From the NCBI GenBank assembly GCA_000565345.1, contig AQOF01000021.1:1-45571 (forward strand): a DNA stretch of 45,571 nucleotides, written 5' to 3'. Below the pieces are notes generated by a model that searched no databases, had not been told where the DNA came from, and was given only the letters and a program-made list of their open reading frames with translations. Of the stretch, positions 28,568-37,053 are shown one piece after another (position 1 is the first letter of the stretch; each line of letters starts with the position of its first letter). The translations under genes and the position numbers were made by a program. The stretch comes from Salinivibrio costicola subsp. costicola ATCC 33508 = LMG 11651. GTDB taxonomy: Bacteria; Pseudomonadota; Gammaproteobacteria; Enterobacterales; Vibrionaceae.

Positions 28568-28955
28568 TGCTCTCTCCCATTCATTTACTTTCCACTATTT
28601 TGCGCAGGAAAACGCTGATTAACAAGTTGATTTTCATCTATACATGGCGCCTACCAGGCGACTTTTTATGGTTTAACCAAAGTCACCCTATTCCTAGCAA
28701 TACGGTGAAAAGTGGCTCGCTCATCTAGACTAGAAGGTACCCACACTGATACGAGGAAAAGGCCGTCAAGGCGCAGTATTGTCGACATTATTTTGATATC
28801 AGTAAGTTGCGTTTTTAGAAAGCCATCTTGCACTGCTATGACTCATGTTTAAGGTATGGCAAACTGAGTAGACCTTGGTCAAATTAAACTATGTTTGGAC
28901 ATAACGACGCATCAAGCGATGTCACTAAGTCCTTAGAAGAGAGAGACAATCAGTA
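28568..28955. other. Divergent intergenic region between pdxH and lapG
   Basis: It should contain both promoters. A small hairpin followed by TTTTT lies near 28647-28668 (CGCCTACCAGGCG then ACTTTTT), which could be a weak plus-strand terminator of a short leader or sRNA. I see no coding feature or recognised riboswitch. Confidence 0.35.
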
Positions 28956-29622
28956 ATGAAGCGATGGCACATCATTGTCCTGATCCTGTTTATCTCATTT
29001 GGGACGGTTGGACTGACGACAAAGGAAGCACACTGGGTCGATAAAGTCGCTAACTTTTACGGTGATCGTGCAGGTAAACGCGTTACCGCATGGCGGAATA
29101 TGGTCGAAAATAGTCAAGATGTATCAGAGCTCGATAAGCTCGACCGCGTCAATGATTTTTTCAACCAACTGTATTTTGTTGATGATATCGACTTGTGGGG
29201 CCAAAAAAGACTACTGGGCAACGCCGCTTGAATTTCTTGGTGCTGCTGCTGGCGATTGTGAAGATTTTAGTATCGCTAAGTATTTTTCGCTACGAGAATT
29301 AGGAATCGATGATAAAAAGTTGCGGCTTGTTTACGTCAAAGCCATCCGCCTTGACCAATTCCATATGGTCGTCGCTTATTACCCAACCCCTTCTTCCGAG
29401 CCGGTGCTATTAGACAACTTAGACCCAGAGATTAAACGCGCGTCATTACGCCGCGATCTGTTACCTATCTATAGTTTTAATGGTAGCCGATTATGGTTAA
29501 TGAAAGAGCGTGGACAAGGTGAACTAGCGGGCAACGCCTCAAGGCTTGGCCTTTGGAATGATTTGCGCACTCGTGTCGAGTCGCTAGAAATGCAAAAACC
29601 GATTAGACAATACGATAGGTAA
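28956..29622 (+). CDS. lapG: LapG periplasmic cysteine protease (one apparent frameshift)
   Basis: The reconstructed protein has about 221 residues: an N-terminal signal/anchor and a transglutaminase-like protease domain with the Cys of GDCEDF, the His of QFHMVVAYY and the Asp of LLDNLD. LapG cleaves the N-terminus of large LapA-type adhesins to release cells from biofilms. The first frame (28956-29231) and the second (ending 29622) join if the A-run at 29203-29208 is five instead of six; the joined sequence DLWGQKDYWATPLEFLG is then normal for the family. lapD starts 6 bp downstream. A homopolymer sequencing error is likely. Confidence 0.88.
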
Positions 29623-29628
29623 ACACCG

Positions 29629-31560
29629 ATGACGTTATTCAATCAAATATTTACGTGGATGCTGGTGATTTTCTTCTGCATAGTGCTGGGCGTCTTCGGT
29701 ATAGAACTCAACACCACGCGGAATTTTTTACTCAGTCAACAAACCTCTGATGTCAACAATACCGTGAACTCAATGGGGCTAGCGCTCGCACCCTACCTTG
29801 AATCGGATGATAAGGTGGCAGCCGAATCAGTGATAAACGCTTTTTTTGATGGAGGATTCTATCGTGAAGTTAATCTTACCTTGTTGTCTGATAACAGTGA
29901 GATTACGCGAGAATATCCTGTCCAAATCCAAGGTGTGCCGCAGTGGTTTATCAATCTAGATATTTTCCCCGTCATCACTGAAAAGCAAACCATCACCAGC
30001 GGCTGGATGCAACTTGCTGAAGTAGAAGTCGTTGCCCATCCTGGCTACGCCTACAAACAACTATGGAAGTCCTTTGTTCAACTCGGCACAATCATGGCAA
30101 TCATCTTTGTTATTGCTTCATTAATAATCGGCTGGCAACTGCAACGATCCCTAAAACCGCTTGCTCGTATTACCGCAAAAGCAGGCGAGATTGCGAAAAA
30201 CAAATTTGGCGATCCCATTCCTCTGCCACCAACGACCGATCTCAAAACGGTCGTTAATGCGATCAATGTCATGACAGACCAACTTAAGCGTTATTTTGAA
30301 CAACAAGCAAAAGAGGCAGACCGCCTGCGAAAAGCCGCTTATCGTGACCCAGTATCAGGCCTTGGAAACCGTAGCTTTTATGTCGCTCAACTTAATTCTT
30401 GGTTAACAGAGTCTGGCATTGGTGGAATGGCGCTCATCAAAGTGGACCTTATCAGCGACGCATATGAAAACCAGGGGTTTGAAGCCGGCGATCTTGTCGT
30501 AGAGCAGTTCGCCAACCACTTAACAACCACCATTATCAGCGACGATAACATGACAGCGGCAAGGTTGAGCAAAGACGAGTTTGTCGTATTGGCACCCAAC
30601 ACCGATTCTGAGGATTTGCTTGTATTAGGCGAACGCGTCATTGCCATAGTCGTCGACATGCAAGCGGATCCATCAGAGCTGATACAACCCAAGGTTGCTG
30701 TCGGGTTAGCGGTCAATGGCGGCGGCAACCAAAAGGCCAGTGTATTGCTGTCACAAGCTGACAACGCACTCTCACAGGCACGAAATACGCCTGAGCACCC
30801 TTTGACCTTAATCGACCATTCTATTGGTGATGCGGCGATGGGCAAACAGCAATGGAAAGCACTGCTTCATGAGGCCGTCGCGAAAGAACTCTTTGTGTTC
30901 AAATATCAGTCAGCCACTGACAGTCAGTCCAACCGCCTCCATCAGGAAGTGTTCTCAGCAATTGAAAAAGATGGCAACTATTATGGCGCCGGTCATTTCT
31001 TAGGGGCGGTAGAACAACTTCAAATGGGCGAGATTCTAGATAAACACGTCGTTTCACATGTGCTTAAAACTCTAGACCAAGATCCAAGTGTTGGCCCTCT
31101 CGCCGTGAACTTGACCTTGAGTAGTATAACCAACGCATCCTTTATTCGCTGGTTGGGGACAATCTTGAGTCAACACCGTAGACTTGCCGGCCAACTACTT
31201 TTTGAAATTCCAGAGGGAGCATTTGTTCGCTATGCCGATCATACGGGTCTGCTCACGGATCAAATTCGCCAAGCCGGCTTCCAATTCGGGGTCGATAATT
31301 ACGGCCGTAATTTTCAATCGCTTGATTATCTGCAACGCTTTAAGCCCGATTACGTTAAAATTGATTTCGCGTATACAAGCCATATTGAGGACGATGCGCA
31401 AGACAATGTCCTGGCCTCCATTTGTCGTACAGCGCATAATCTAAATATCACGACCATTGCCACACGGGTTGAGACAGAAGCGCAGCTCGCTCATCTTTCT
31501 GAACTGTTCGTTAATGGCTTCCAAGGGTATATCTTCAGTAATACGGACAAAGAGAACTAA
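29629..31560 (+). CDS. lapD: LapD c-di-GMP receptor controlling LapG
   Basis: The protein has 643 residues. TM1 (residues about 8-27), a periplasmic LapD/MoxY N-terminal domain, TM2 (about 150-170), HAMP, degenerate GGDEF (RLSKDEFVV instead of GGDEF) and degenerate EAL (FEIPEGAF) domains follow in order. Binding of c-di-GMP to the EAL-like domain lets the periplasmic part sequester LapG and protects the adhesin. The lost catalytic motifs fit a receptor rather than an enzyme. It is in an operon with lapG (6 bp gap). The adhesin and its exporter are not in the window. Confidence 0.92.
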   Translation: MTLFNQIFTWMLVIFFCIVLGVFGIELNTTRNFLLSQQTSDVNNTVNSMGLALAPYLESDDKVAAESVINAFFDGGFYREVNLTLLSDNSEITREYPVQIQGVPQWFINLDIFPVITEKQTITSGWMQLAEVEVVAHPGYAYKQLWKSFVQLGTIMAIIFVIASLIIGWQLQRSLKPLARITAKAGEIAKNKFGDPIPLPPTTDLKTVVNAINVMTDQLKRYFEQQAKEADRLRKAAYRDPVSGLGNRSFYVAQLNSWLTESGIGGMALIKVDLISDAYENQGFEAGDLVVEQFANHLTTTIISDDNMTAARLSKDEFVVLAPNTDSEDLLVLGERVIAIVVDMQADPSELIQPKVAVGLAVNGGGNQKASVLLSQADNALSQARNTPEHPLTLIDHSIGDAAMGKQQWKALLHEAVAKELFVFKYQSATDSQSNRLHQEVFSAIEKDGNYYGAGHFLGAVEQLQMGEILDKHVVSHVLKTLDQDPSVGPLAVNLTLSSITNASFIRWLGTILSQHRRLAGQLLFEIPEGAFVRYADHTGLLTDQIRQAGFQFGVDNYGRNFQSLDYLQRFKPDYVKIDFAYTSHIEDDAQDNVLASICRTAHNLNITTIATRVETEAQLAHLSELFVNGFQGYIFSNTDKEN

Positions 31561-31590
31561 AGGGTTAGACGCATGCGAAGCGTTCAAATC

Positions 31591-31624
31591 AAAAATCGCG
31601 TTACCTCAGTAACGCGATTTTTTT
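31591..31624 (+). terminator. Terminator of lapGD
   Basis: The stem AAATCGCGTTA/TAACGCGATTT is followed by TTTT, with A-runs on the other side. It lies 30 bp after the lapD stop. Confidence 0.85.
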
Positions 31625-31653
31625 GTGCAATGATACGTCGCCGAAGATAAAAC

Positions 31654-31668
31654 ATTTACACTGTAAAT
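31654..31668. promoter_or_regulatory. parS2: parS2 site (first of a triplet)
   Basis: ATTTACACTGTAAAT is an exact parS2 match. It opens a cluster of three sites in 68 bp between lapD and fapA. Confidence 0.9.
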
Positions 31669-31688
31669 TGAGGTTACACCGTCGTTGG

Positions 31689-31703
31689 GTTTACACTGTA
31701 AAT
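31689..31703. promoter_or_regulatory. parS2: parS2 site (second of a triplet)
   Basis: GTTTACACTGTAAAT matches the consensus; it starts 35 bp after the first copy. Confidence 0.9.
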
Positions 31704-31706
31704 TGC

Positions 31707-31721
31707 GTTTACACTGTAAAT
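31707..31721. promoter_or_regulatory. parS2: parS2 site (third of a triplet)
   Basis: GTTTACACTGTAAAT starts 18 bp after the second copy and 6 bp from the fapA stop codon. Confidence 0.9.
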
Positions 31722-31726
31722 CAACG

Positions 31727-33391
31727 CTAGCTATTTGGCTGGTAGGGTTTCAGCTCTATCGCTGCATTATCATAAAACAAAACCGAAGGGCCATGCTCAG
31801 AGTTTATACTGTGTTTTTCTTCTCCAATGGTGCAGTGTACACGATTTAGCAGTGATTTAGTGGCGGTGATGCTGGCTGCACGATAAGACGCTTCTATCGT
31901 GGTATCTGTTTCCTCTATCGCCTTCTCAATTTCATCAAGCGCTTCAAATAAGTTATCTCTTGTTGAGGTAATGCGCTCGACCATCGCCGCATCACGTTTG
32001 GCGGGTGGTAACGCTTCTAGCTTCGCTTCCGCCGCTTTTACTTTATCGAGTTGCGCCGTTTTATCTTCCCAATCTTTATTCAGTTCAACCATTTGCCGCT
32101 TGAGAAGGGGTAACCTCGGAAAACAATGGATATAGGTATGTGCCCCCGCACTGGCCCCCACAATGACCGCCTGAAGCTTTTCACCGACTTCATGTTTCCC
32201 ACCTGCCAGTGTACCTTTACGCTTCGTGGTGTCACTTATCGTAAGCGACTGCCTCACTTGCGTATTACAATGCATCGCATGCAAGGTCAGCTCGACGTTT
32301 TTGTTTGCGCACAAGGTCGCGTATTGAGCAAATTTCGCCACTATGTTGCCGTCAGCCACTAAGATGCAGTTGATGTCTGAGTCCGCAACAACTTGTCGAC
32401 CAATAATACCGTTCTGAACAATAATATCAGCCCCCGCGGTAATCGTGGCAGACTCAACCACACCGCCGACTGTCACCGTCCCCGACGCTGTCACTTTCAT
32501 GCCGACTTTAACATCGCCTTTAATGACGACGCTGCCTTCAAAATTGACATGACCGGTGCCTACATCGACAACATCTAAACTCAGCGCATCGTCAACTGCA
32601 ACGCCGTCATTTTGCAAACGCGGGATACCTGCCATGGTCGCAATAAGAATATTAGGATCTTTATTACTGAATGCGCTGCCCTCGTGGGCCGCTAATGTCA
32701 TCGGTTTACCTGATGACGTTGAGAGCACTGAACCGGTTACGGTAAAGCCTTCATAGCCTGCCGTTTCGGGCACGAGTTTTGCGAGAGGTTGACCTTGCTT
32801 CACCATGACCATTTCACCGAGGTCGCGCATGTCTACCGTCCCATCTTCTCGCTCTCTTGGACGACGAACGCGATCGGCGGGGTCTTCTATTAAGTAGACA
32901 ATGTGCGCATCTTCTCCTGCCACTGGCTGTCGACCAAAGGCTACGGGCACATCCAGATATTCACCGGGTTTTAATCGTCCAGAAGCAGACAACAGTTTTT
33001 GTAAGGTTGGTTTTTTGATACCACGAACAATATTTGCTTCACGCAGTGTCGACAGAATATCATCACCTTTAAGACCTCGCCCACCACACGCACCATTAAC
33101 GATAAGATAGGCCGTCATCTTATCATCTGCGATACGGGCTTCTATTGTGGCATCCCGTCGCTCGGCGATAATAAAGTCTTCTGACTCGCTATCATCGTTG
33201 GACGTATTCAGCTTGGTTAAAGCCGACTCTATCGTATCGTCGAAACAAAAGAAGGCGTCGGCCTGGTGATGCACCAACCAATCCTTAATTTGTTTTTTCT
33301 CTATCGGTTGATCACTCGTGTGCTGAGTATTACCGGCCGATAAATACACACGTTGCCCATCCTGAGAAACTCGGAGGATATCGTCTAGCAT
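31727..33391 (-). CDS. FapA/DUF342 family protein
   Basis: The protein has 554 residues. The FapA (DUF342) family pattern shows in GACGGRGLKGDDIL, VKQGQPLAKLVPETAGYEGFTVTGSVL and a central right-handed beta-helix-like block (VNFEGSVVIKGDVKVGMKVTASGTVTVGGVVESATITAGADIIVQNGIIG). A C-terminal coiled coil of about residues 420-500 follows. Members are cytoplasmic and linked to polar localisation or surface sensing in some bacteria; no biochemical role is certain. I chose the ATG at 33391 with GCAGGGA upstream; the longer frame begins with TTG. It is flanked on both sides by parS2 clusters. Confidence 0.8.
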   Translation of the reverse strand: MLDDILRVSQDGQRVYLSAGNTQHTSDQPIEKKQIKDWLVHHQADAFFCFDDTIESALTKLNTSNDDSESEDFIIAERRDATIEARIADDKMTAYLIVNGACGGRGLKGDDILSTLREANIVRGIKKPTLQKLLSASGRLKPGEYLDVPVAFGRQPVAGEDAHIVYLIEDPADRVRRPREREDGTVDMRDLGEMVMVKQGQPLAKLVPETAGYEGFTVTGSVLSTSSGKPMTLAAHEGSAFSNKDPNILIATMAGIPRLQNDGVAVDDALSLDVVDVGTGHVNFEGSVVIKGDVKVGMKVTASGTVTVGGVVESATITAGADIIVQNGIIGRQVVADSDINCILVADGNIVAKFAQYATLCANKNVELTLHAMHCNTQVRQSLTISDTTKRKGTLAGGKHEVGEKLQAVIVGASAGAHTYIHCFPRLPLLKRQMVELNKDWEDKTAQLDKVKAAEAKLEALPPAKRDAAMVERITSTRDNLFEALDEIEKAIEETDTTIEASYRAASITATKSLLNRVHCTIGEEKHSINSEHGPSVLFYDNAAIELKPYQPNS

Positions 33392-33669
33392 GTCGTTCCC
33401 TGCCAAAAACGCCTTACGGCTTTATCGATATGATGATCCAACCGTATGACATTGTTTTCGTCTCGTCATAAAACGAAACGCCACGCCTCACCACAACCTT
33501 AACAACGATTAGGTTAGCCTACGTCGTAGATCGCTGAGGGCAAATGTCTCATTTGTAATAAATTATACAGGTTTAGTCATTTTGGGAGCAGGATCTCTAG
33601 TAAAAACGTGAGCACGATAGGATTTATTTGATCACTACTTAGTAAGTTTCTCAGTTTCTATGATGGACG

Positions 33670-33684
33670 ATTTACACTGTAAAT
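33670..33684. promoter_or_regulatory. parS2: parS2 site
   Basis: ATTTACACTGTAAAT, an exact consensus match upstream of fapA. Confidence 0.9.
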
Positions 33685-33731
33685 CTCATCCGAGCCTCGT
33701 TTCATTGGCGGCTATGTTTGCATTTAGCGCG

Positions 33732-33785
33732 GCATTTACATGGAGCACTGCATTTACATGGAATGTGGTATTTACGTGGAGCGTG
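33732..33785. repeat. Three 18-bp direct repeats resembling parS2 half-sites
   Basis: The units GCATTTACATGGAGCACT, GCATTTACATGGAATGTG and GTATTTACGTGGAGCGTG follow each other without a gap, and a partial unit (GCATTTAGCGCG) precedes them. Each carries ATTTAC, the left half of parS2, without the right half. The array lies between intact parS2 sites at 33670 and 33848. Confidence 0.75.
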
Positions 33786-33847
33786 GTATGTGTAGTGAAA
33801 GCTATGTTGGCATTAACAGGTATGTTTCTATTAACAGCCTTATGTGA

Positions 33848-33862
33848 ATTTACAGTGTAAAT
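33848..33862. promoter_or_regulatory. parS2: parS2 site
   Basis: ATTTACAGTGTAAAT, an exact consensus match. Confidence 0.9.
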
Positions 33863-33885
33863 TGATACGTTTGACGCTTCCTTAT

Positions 33886-33900
33886 CTTTACACTGTAAAT
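33886..33900. promoter_or_regulatory. parS2: parS2 site
   Basis: CTTTACACTGTAAAT, consensus match starting 38 bp after the previous copy, just past the tmcA stop. Confidence 0.9.
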
Positions 33901-33931
33901 TGAACCAATAGCTCTATCAAAACGGCCTGAC

Positions 33932-35971
33932 TCACTCACTGACGTCATGGCGCATAACATAGTCACGGATCATCGCTTCAGCTTGTTTTTTACCCGTCAG
34001 TCCGTACCGCGCACATACCGTAGACCACGAATGGCCAAGAATAATCCGACTGATCAATACATAGAGCGCATTATCGTCTGGATGCGAAGGTAAGGCTTTA
34101 ACGTGCTGACGTAACCACATTTGTAGGCTTGCCAATGACGCATCAACGCCAACGCCCCCGGCAATAAATCCTTTAATCTGTTGGTCTATACAGCCTGCCA
34201 GTGGCTTATCAGATAAGAAGCACATCATAGCGCCAACAATATCAACCTCCATGGCCTGATGAGTTGTCATCCATTGAATTGGTAAGCTATGACGAAACAA
34301 GGCGACACCGTCTTGCAACCACGCTAGCCGTTTGATTGGCTTTACCATTTGTAAAGAATAACAACCACTGGCTTGATCGCGCTTCAAGCCAAGTTTTATT
34401 GGTTCAAACCCCTGCTTCAACCAGAATCGACTAAGACGAGCCGTCGCACCAAAACTCACCCCGAGACACGATATCTCAAGCTTGCTTGCCTCCTGAGCCA
34501 CAGCAGTAATAAGCTGCTGACCCAACCCTTGATATCGGTAAGATTCGGCTACCGCGATTCGTTCAACTCGCCAAAGGCTCTGGTGCAAAATCGCTGGTTC
34601 GCCGAGGTGGGCAGCGAGCGACTGGCTGAGAAGATGGCCTTTAAGGCGACGTTGCCCCGCAACCACCGCCCGGCTCAAGTCGGCGCTAAGACGACATTCC
34701 TCATTGATCACACACACAGAGACCAACTCGCCCGCGACGCTTCCCACCCAAACAATGATTGAATCGTCATCAAGTAACCGTGCTAAATCATTCGGCGACG
34801 TTTGATAATGCGCAGCCAGCAACAAAGAAAATAATGAACGCAGTAAGGCTTCATCACTCAATAGCTGTGCGGGAGAGAAACGCTGAACGACGATATTATC
34901 CAACTTAACGAGTTGGCTTTGGTCGTCACTGATCAGTAACTCAGGCGGATCGACATCGAGCAAGAATAATGCATTTAGCACACGTTCAACCGGATCGTTA
35001 TCCGCCCATCGCATTGGTGCAGTTAATCTCAATGGTCGCCATTGTGGTTGCTCTGCATCCAGTAATTGTTTCAGCCTTATCGTAAAAGCACGTCCGGTTC
35101 CTTCATAACCATGCTCTGTGGTTGCAATGGCCACGCGACTATATTGATGTAAGCATTGGCTCAACATCGGCAATGGGATTGCCGCCGCTTCATCAATCAA
35201 AAGAAGGTCCGCCAACGGCGTTTCTTGTAACAAGGTATCGGGGGCAATATAGCGGATATCGCTGCCTTGATAGTCAATTACCTGACCTTGGGTCTCTATA
35301 CCCAAACTTGACTTAATATGACTAAACAAGGTTGCGGCATGCGCGGGCGTCGGTGCACTGACCAAAATTTTTCGTGGTTTGTTCATGACTAACTGTGCCA
35401 CCGCGATTCCCAACGCTGCCGATTTGCCACGACCACGATCGGCCGTTAACAACAAGGGACGACGCCGGTGACCCGTGGCCACTTTCTTGACCGCCTCAAT
35501 CGCATTCTCTTGTCTCACCTCATGTTGGCCAGGCAAAGGCAACACCTCCGCGGGCCTGCGCACCTGATGACGTAGAAAGAAGGCGACCGATTCATTAAGC
35601 TCTAGCTGTCTGACTAAACGCCGCACAGAAGACGGCAATGCCTCCTTTGGCGCCGCTAGTCGTAAAAGAATTAATGATCCCGCCCGACAGCAGCCTGCAA
35701 TAGCGCAAAACGCTTCGGCATTAAAATCGGCGCCCACCTCAACCACGATATGCCCGCACTCTTGCCCCAGCTTTTGACGCGCTTGACGCCAACTTAATCC
35801 TTCATCAGCATGACCGATAACCAGCGGGGTAGCGGCCTCGTCAAAGGCTGCCACGATAAAATCGAGAGGATAATCGATACACACCAATTGTCGATGAGCA
35901 CGCAATGTGGCGGAATGAATTAAATCTGCAAAAAACTGTTGCAGAGTTGATGAGGTCGTTGATGTCCCCAT
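33932..35971 (-). CDS. tmcA: tRNA(Met) cytidine acetyltransferase TmcA
   Basis: The protein has 679 residues. It uses acetyl-CoA and ATP to make N4-acetylcytidine at the wobble base of elongator tRNA-Met. It has an N-terminal domain and an RNA helicase-like ATPase module with Walker A LTADRGRGKSAALG and DEAA-type Walker B LLIDEAAAIPLPML. A GNAT acetyltransferase domain (WRVERIAVAESYRYQGLGQQLITAV, CLGVSFGATARLSRFWLKQGF) and a C-terminal tRNA-binding part follow. The ATG at 35971 gives the usual length (E. coli 671); the longer frame to 36040 runs into the parB2 terminator. It is transcribed towards fapA. Confidence 0.93.
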   Translation of the reverse strand: MGTSTTSSTLQQFFADLIHSATLRAHRQLVCIDYPLDFIVAAFDEAATPLVIGHADEGLSWRQARQKLGQECGHIVVEVGADFNAEAFCAIAGCCRAGSLILLRLAAPKEALPSSVRRLVRQLELNESVAFFLRHQVRRPAEVLPLPGQHEVRQENAIEAVKKVATGHRRRPLLLTADRGRGKSAALGIAVAQLVMNKPRKILVSAPTPAHAATLFSHIKSSLGIETQGQVIDYQGSDIRYIAPDTLLQETPLADLLLIDEAAAIPLPMLSQCLHQYSRVAIATTEHGYEGTGRAFTIRLKQLLDAEQPQWRPLRLTAPMRWADNDPVERVLNALFLLDVDPPELLISDDQSQLVKLDNIVVQRFSPAQLLSDEALLRSLFSLLLAAHYQTSPNDLARLLDDDSIIVWVGSVAGELVSVCVINEECRLSADLSRAVVAGQRRLKGHLLSQSLAAHLGEPAILHQSLWRVERIAVAESYRYQGLGQQLITAVAQEASKLEISCLGVSFGATARLSRFWLKQGFEPIKLGLKRDQASGCYSLQMVKPIKRLAWLQDGVALFRHSLPIQWMTTHQAMEVDIVGAMMCFLSDKPLAGCIDQQIKGFIAGGVGVDASLASLQMWLRQHVKALPSHPDDNALYVLISRIILGHSWSTVCARYGLTGKKQAEAMIRDYVMRHDVSE

Positions 35972-36022
35972 AGGACGCGTTCCGTTTTGTCGATTTAGCA
36001 GATAAAGAGGATGATACCATGC

Positions 36023-36056
36023 AAAAAAAACGACACGCAAAGGCGTGCCGTTTTTT
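36023..36056 (-). terminator. Terminator of the parA2-parB2 operon
   Basis: CGACACGC/GCGTGCCG pair with one mismatch around AAAG, with a T-run on each strand. It lies 17-50 bp past the parB2 stop and could work in both directions. Confidence 0.8.
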
Positions 36057-36072
36057 ATTCGATTTGAACGCG

Positions 36073-37044
36073 TTAACCGTTAAAGTGTTCCTTTATCAGC
36101 GCCAAGATCTGCTCAGCATCTTGATCACTCACTTTTTTCAAATTGATACTCAAATTATTGCCTTTACGACGATAAGACGCGCGTCCTTCTAACAAGGTTT
36201 GAGCTTGTTCTTTTTTACTCGGCTGCGGCGCCACAAGCTCATCTTTATATTGCTCAATTCGCTGGGTCACTTCGCGCGTAATGCGTGTCACGCCTTGGGC
36301 ATCAACTTGTTGCCATAACGGTGTCTCACCTAGCATCGCCACCAACTGCGCTTGCGATTGGCTATCAAGGCTAAAATACAAACGGTGGAGTTTGACGATA
36401 GTCGGGCGCCCCAATTCAGAGACACTGGGGTAAGCTTGCAAAAGTGGCAAGGGCAGGGCGGCTGCCTTTAATGCACCACTGACTAATGCTTCACTACACT
36501 GACATGCGCTCGCCAGTGCCTTTTGATCACTGACGTCACCGCTGTCTAACATGGCTTGCATTTCTTTACCGCGTTCATACAAGGATAAAGGTTTGTGCGC
36601 ATTCGCGACATCCGACAAAAACTTAGCATGACGCGTGCTGATCCCTTTTGCGACGTATACCAGAAAGTCCTGCTCTGCAATAATGCAAGACATACGGCGC
36701 CGGCTGCCATCTAGGACCTCGATACGACCGTCATCAAGCCACCGTCCAACAGCCGGGTATTGTTGTCCGTGCTCTTTTAAGGTGGTCAGAATATCTGATA
36801 ATGCCAATTCGTTAAGAAACGACTGCTCACGCGCATTTTTATCAAATACTGTTGTTTTATCTCGGATCGTTAACGCTGGGACTTTAACAAGTTCAAACTC
36901 GACGGTACGCTCACCCGCCACAGCTAACTCGATCACTGCCGCTCTCTCGCTCGCCGCGCTCTGCGCTTCTTGTGATGTTGTTGCTCGGCGTTTATCCGCC
37001 TTTGCAAACAAGCGCGCATTTAAATCAGAGGTTTTAATTGCCAT
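36073..37044 (-). CDS. parB2: Chromosome II partition protein ParB2
   Basis: The protein has 323 residues and is the CTPase/DNA-binding partition factor for parS2. The N-terminal ParB/Srx nuclease-like fold includes RRMSCIIAEQDFLVYV with the preceding DGRIEVLDGSRR (box II-type GSRR). A helix-turn-helix region (KALASACQCSEALVSGALKAAALP) follows. The C-terminus (SYRRKGNNLSINLKKVSDQDAEQILALIKEHF) is typical of the vibrio ParB2 group. It starts 9 bp after parA2 with an AGGAG site in the gap. Nine matching parS2 sites lie in the window. Confidence 0.93.
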   Translation of the reverse strand: MAIKTSDLNARLFAKADKRRATTSQEAQSAASERAAVIELAVAGERTVEFELVKVPALTIRDKTTVFDKNAREQSFLNELALSDILTTLKEHGQQYPAVGRWLDDGRIEVLDGSRRRMSCIIAEQDFLVYVAKGISTRHAKFLSDVANAHKPLSLYERGKEMQAMLDSGDVSDQKALASACQCSEALVSGALKAAALPLPLLQAYPSVSELGRPTIVKLHRLYFSLDSQSQAQLVAMLGETPLWQQVDAQGVTRITREVTQRIEQYKDELVAPQPSKKEQAQTLLEGRASYRRKGNNLSINLKKVSDQDAEQILALIKEHFNG

Positions 37045-37053
37045 TTTTCTTTT

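Larger units (their letters stand above)
33392..33931. other. fapA-tmcA intergenic region with parS2 cluster
   Basis: It holds three parS2 sites and an 18-bp direct-repeat array. The only open frame (33660-33860) is built from the repeats and parS2 sequence and is probably not a gene. Confidence 0.6.

Noticed and set aside
33660-33860. 66-codon open frame between fapA and tmcA
   Set aside because: It is made of parS2 sequence and 18-bp repeats, giving a repetitive peptide, and lacks a ribosome site.
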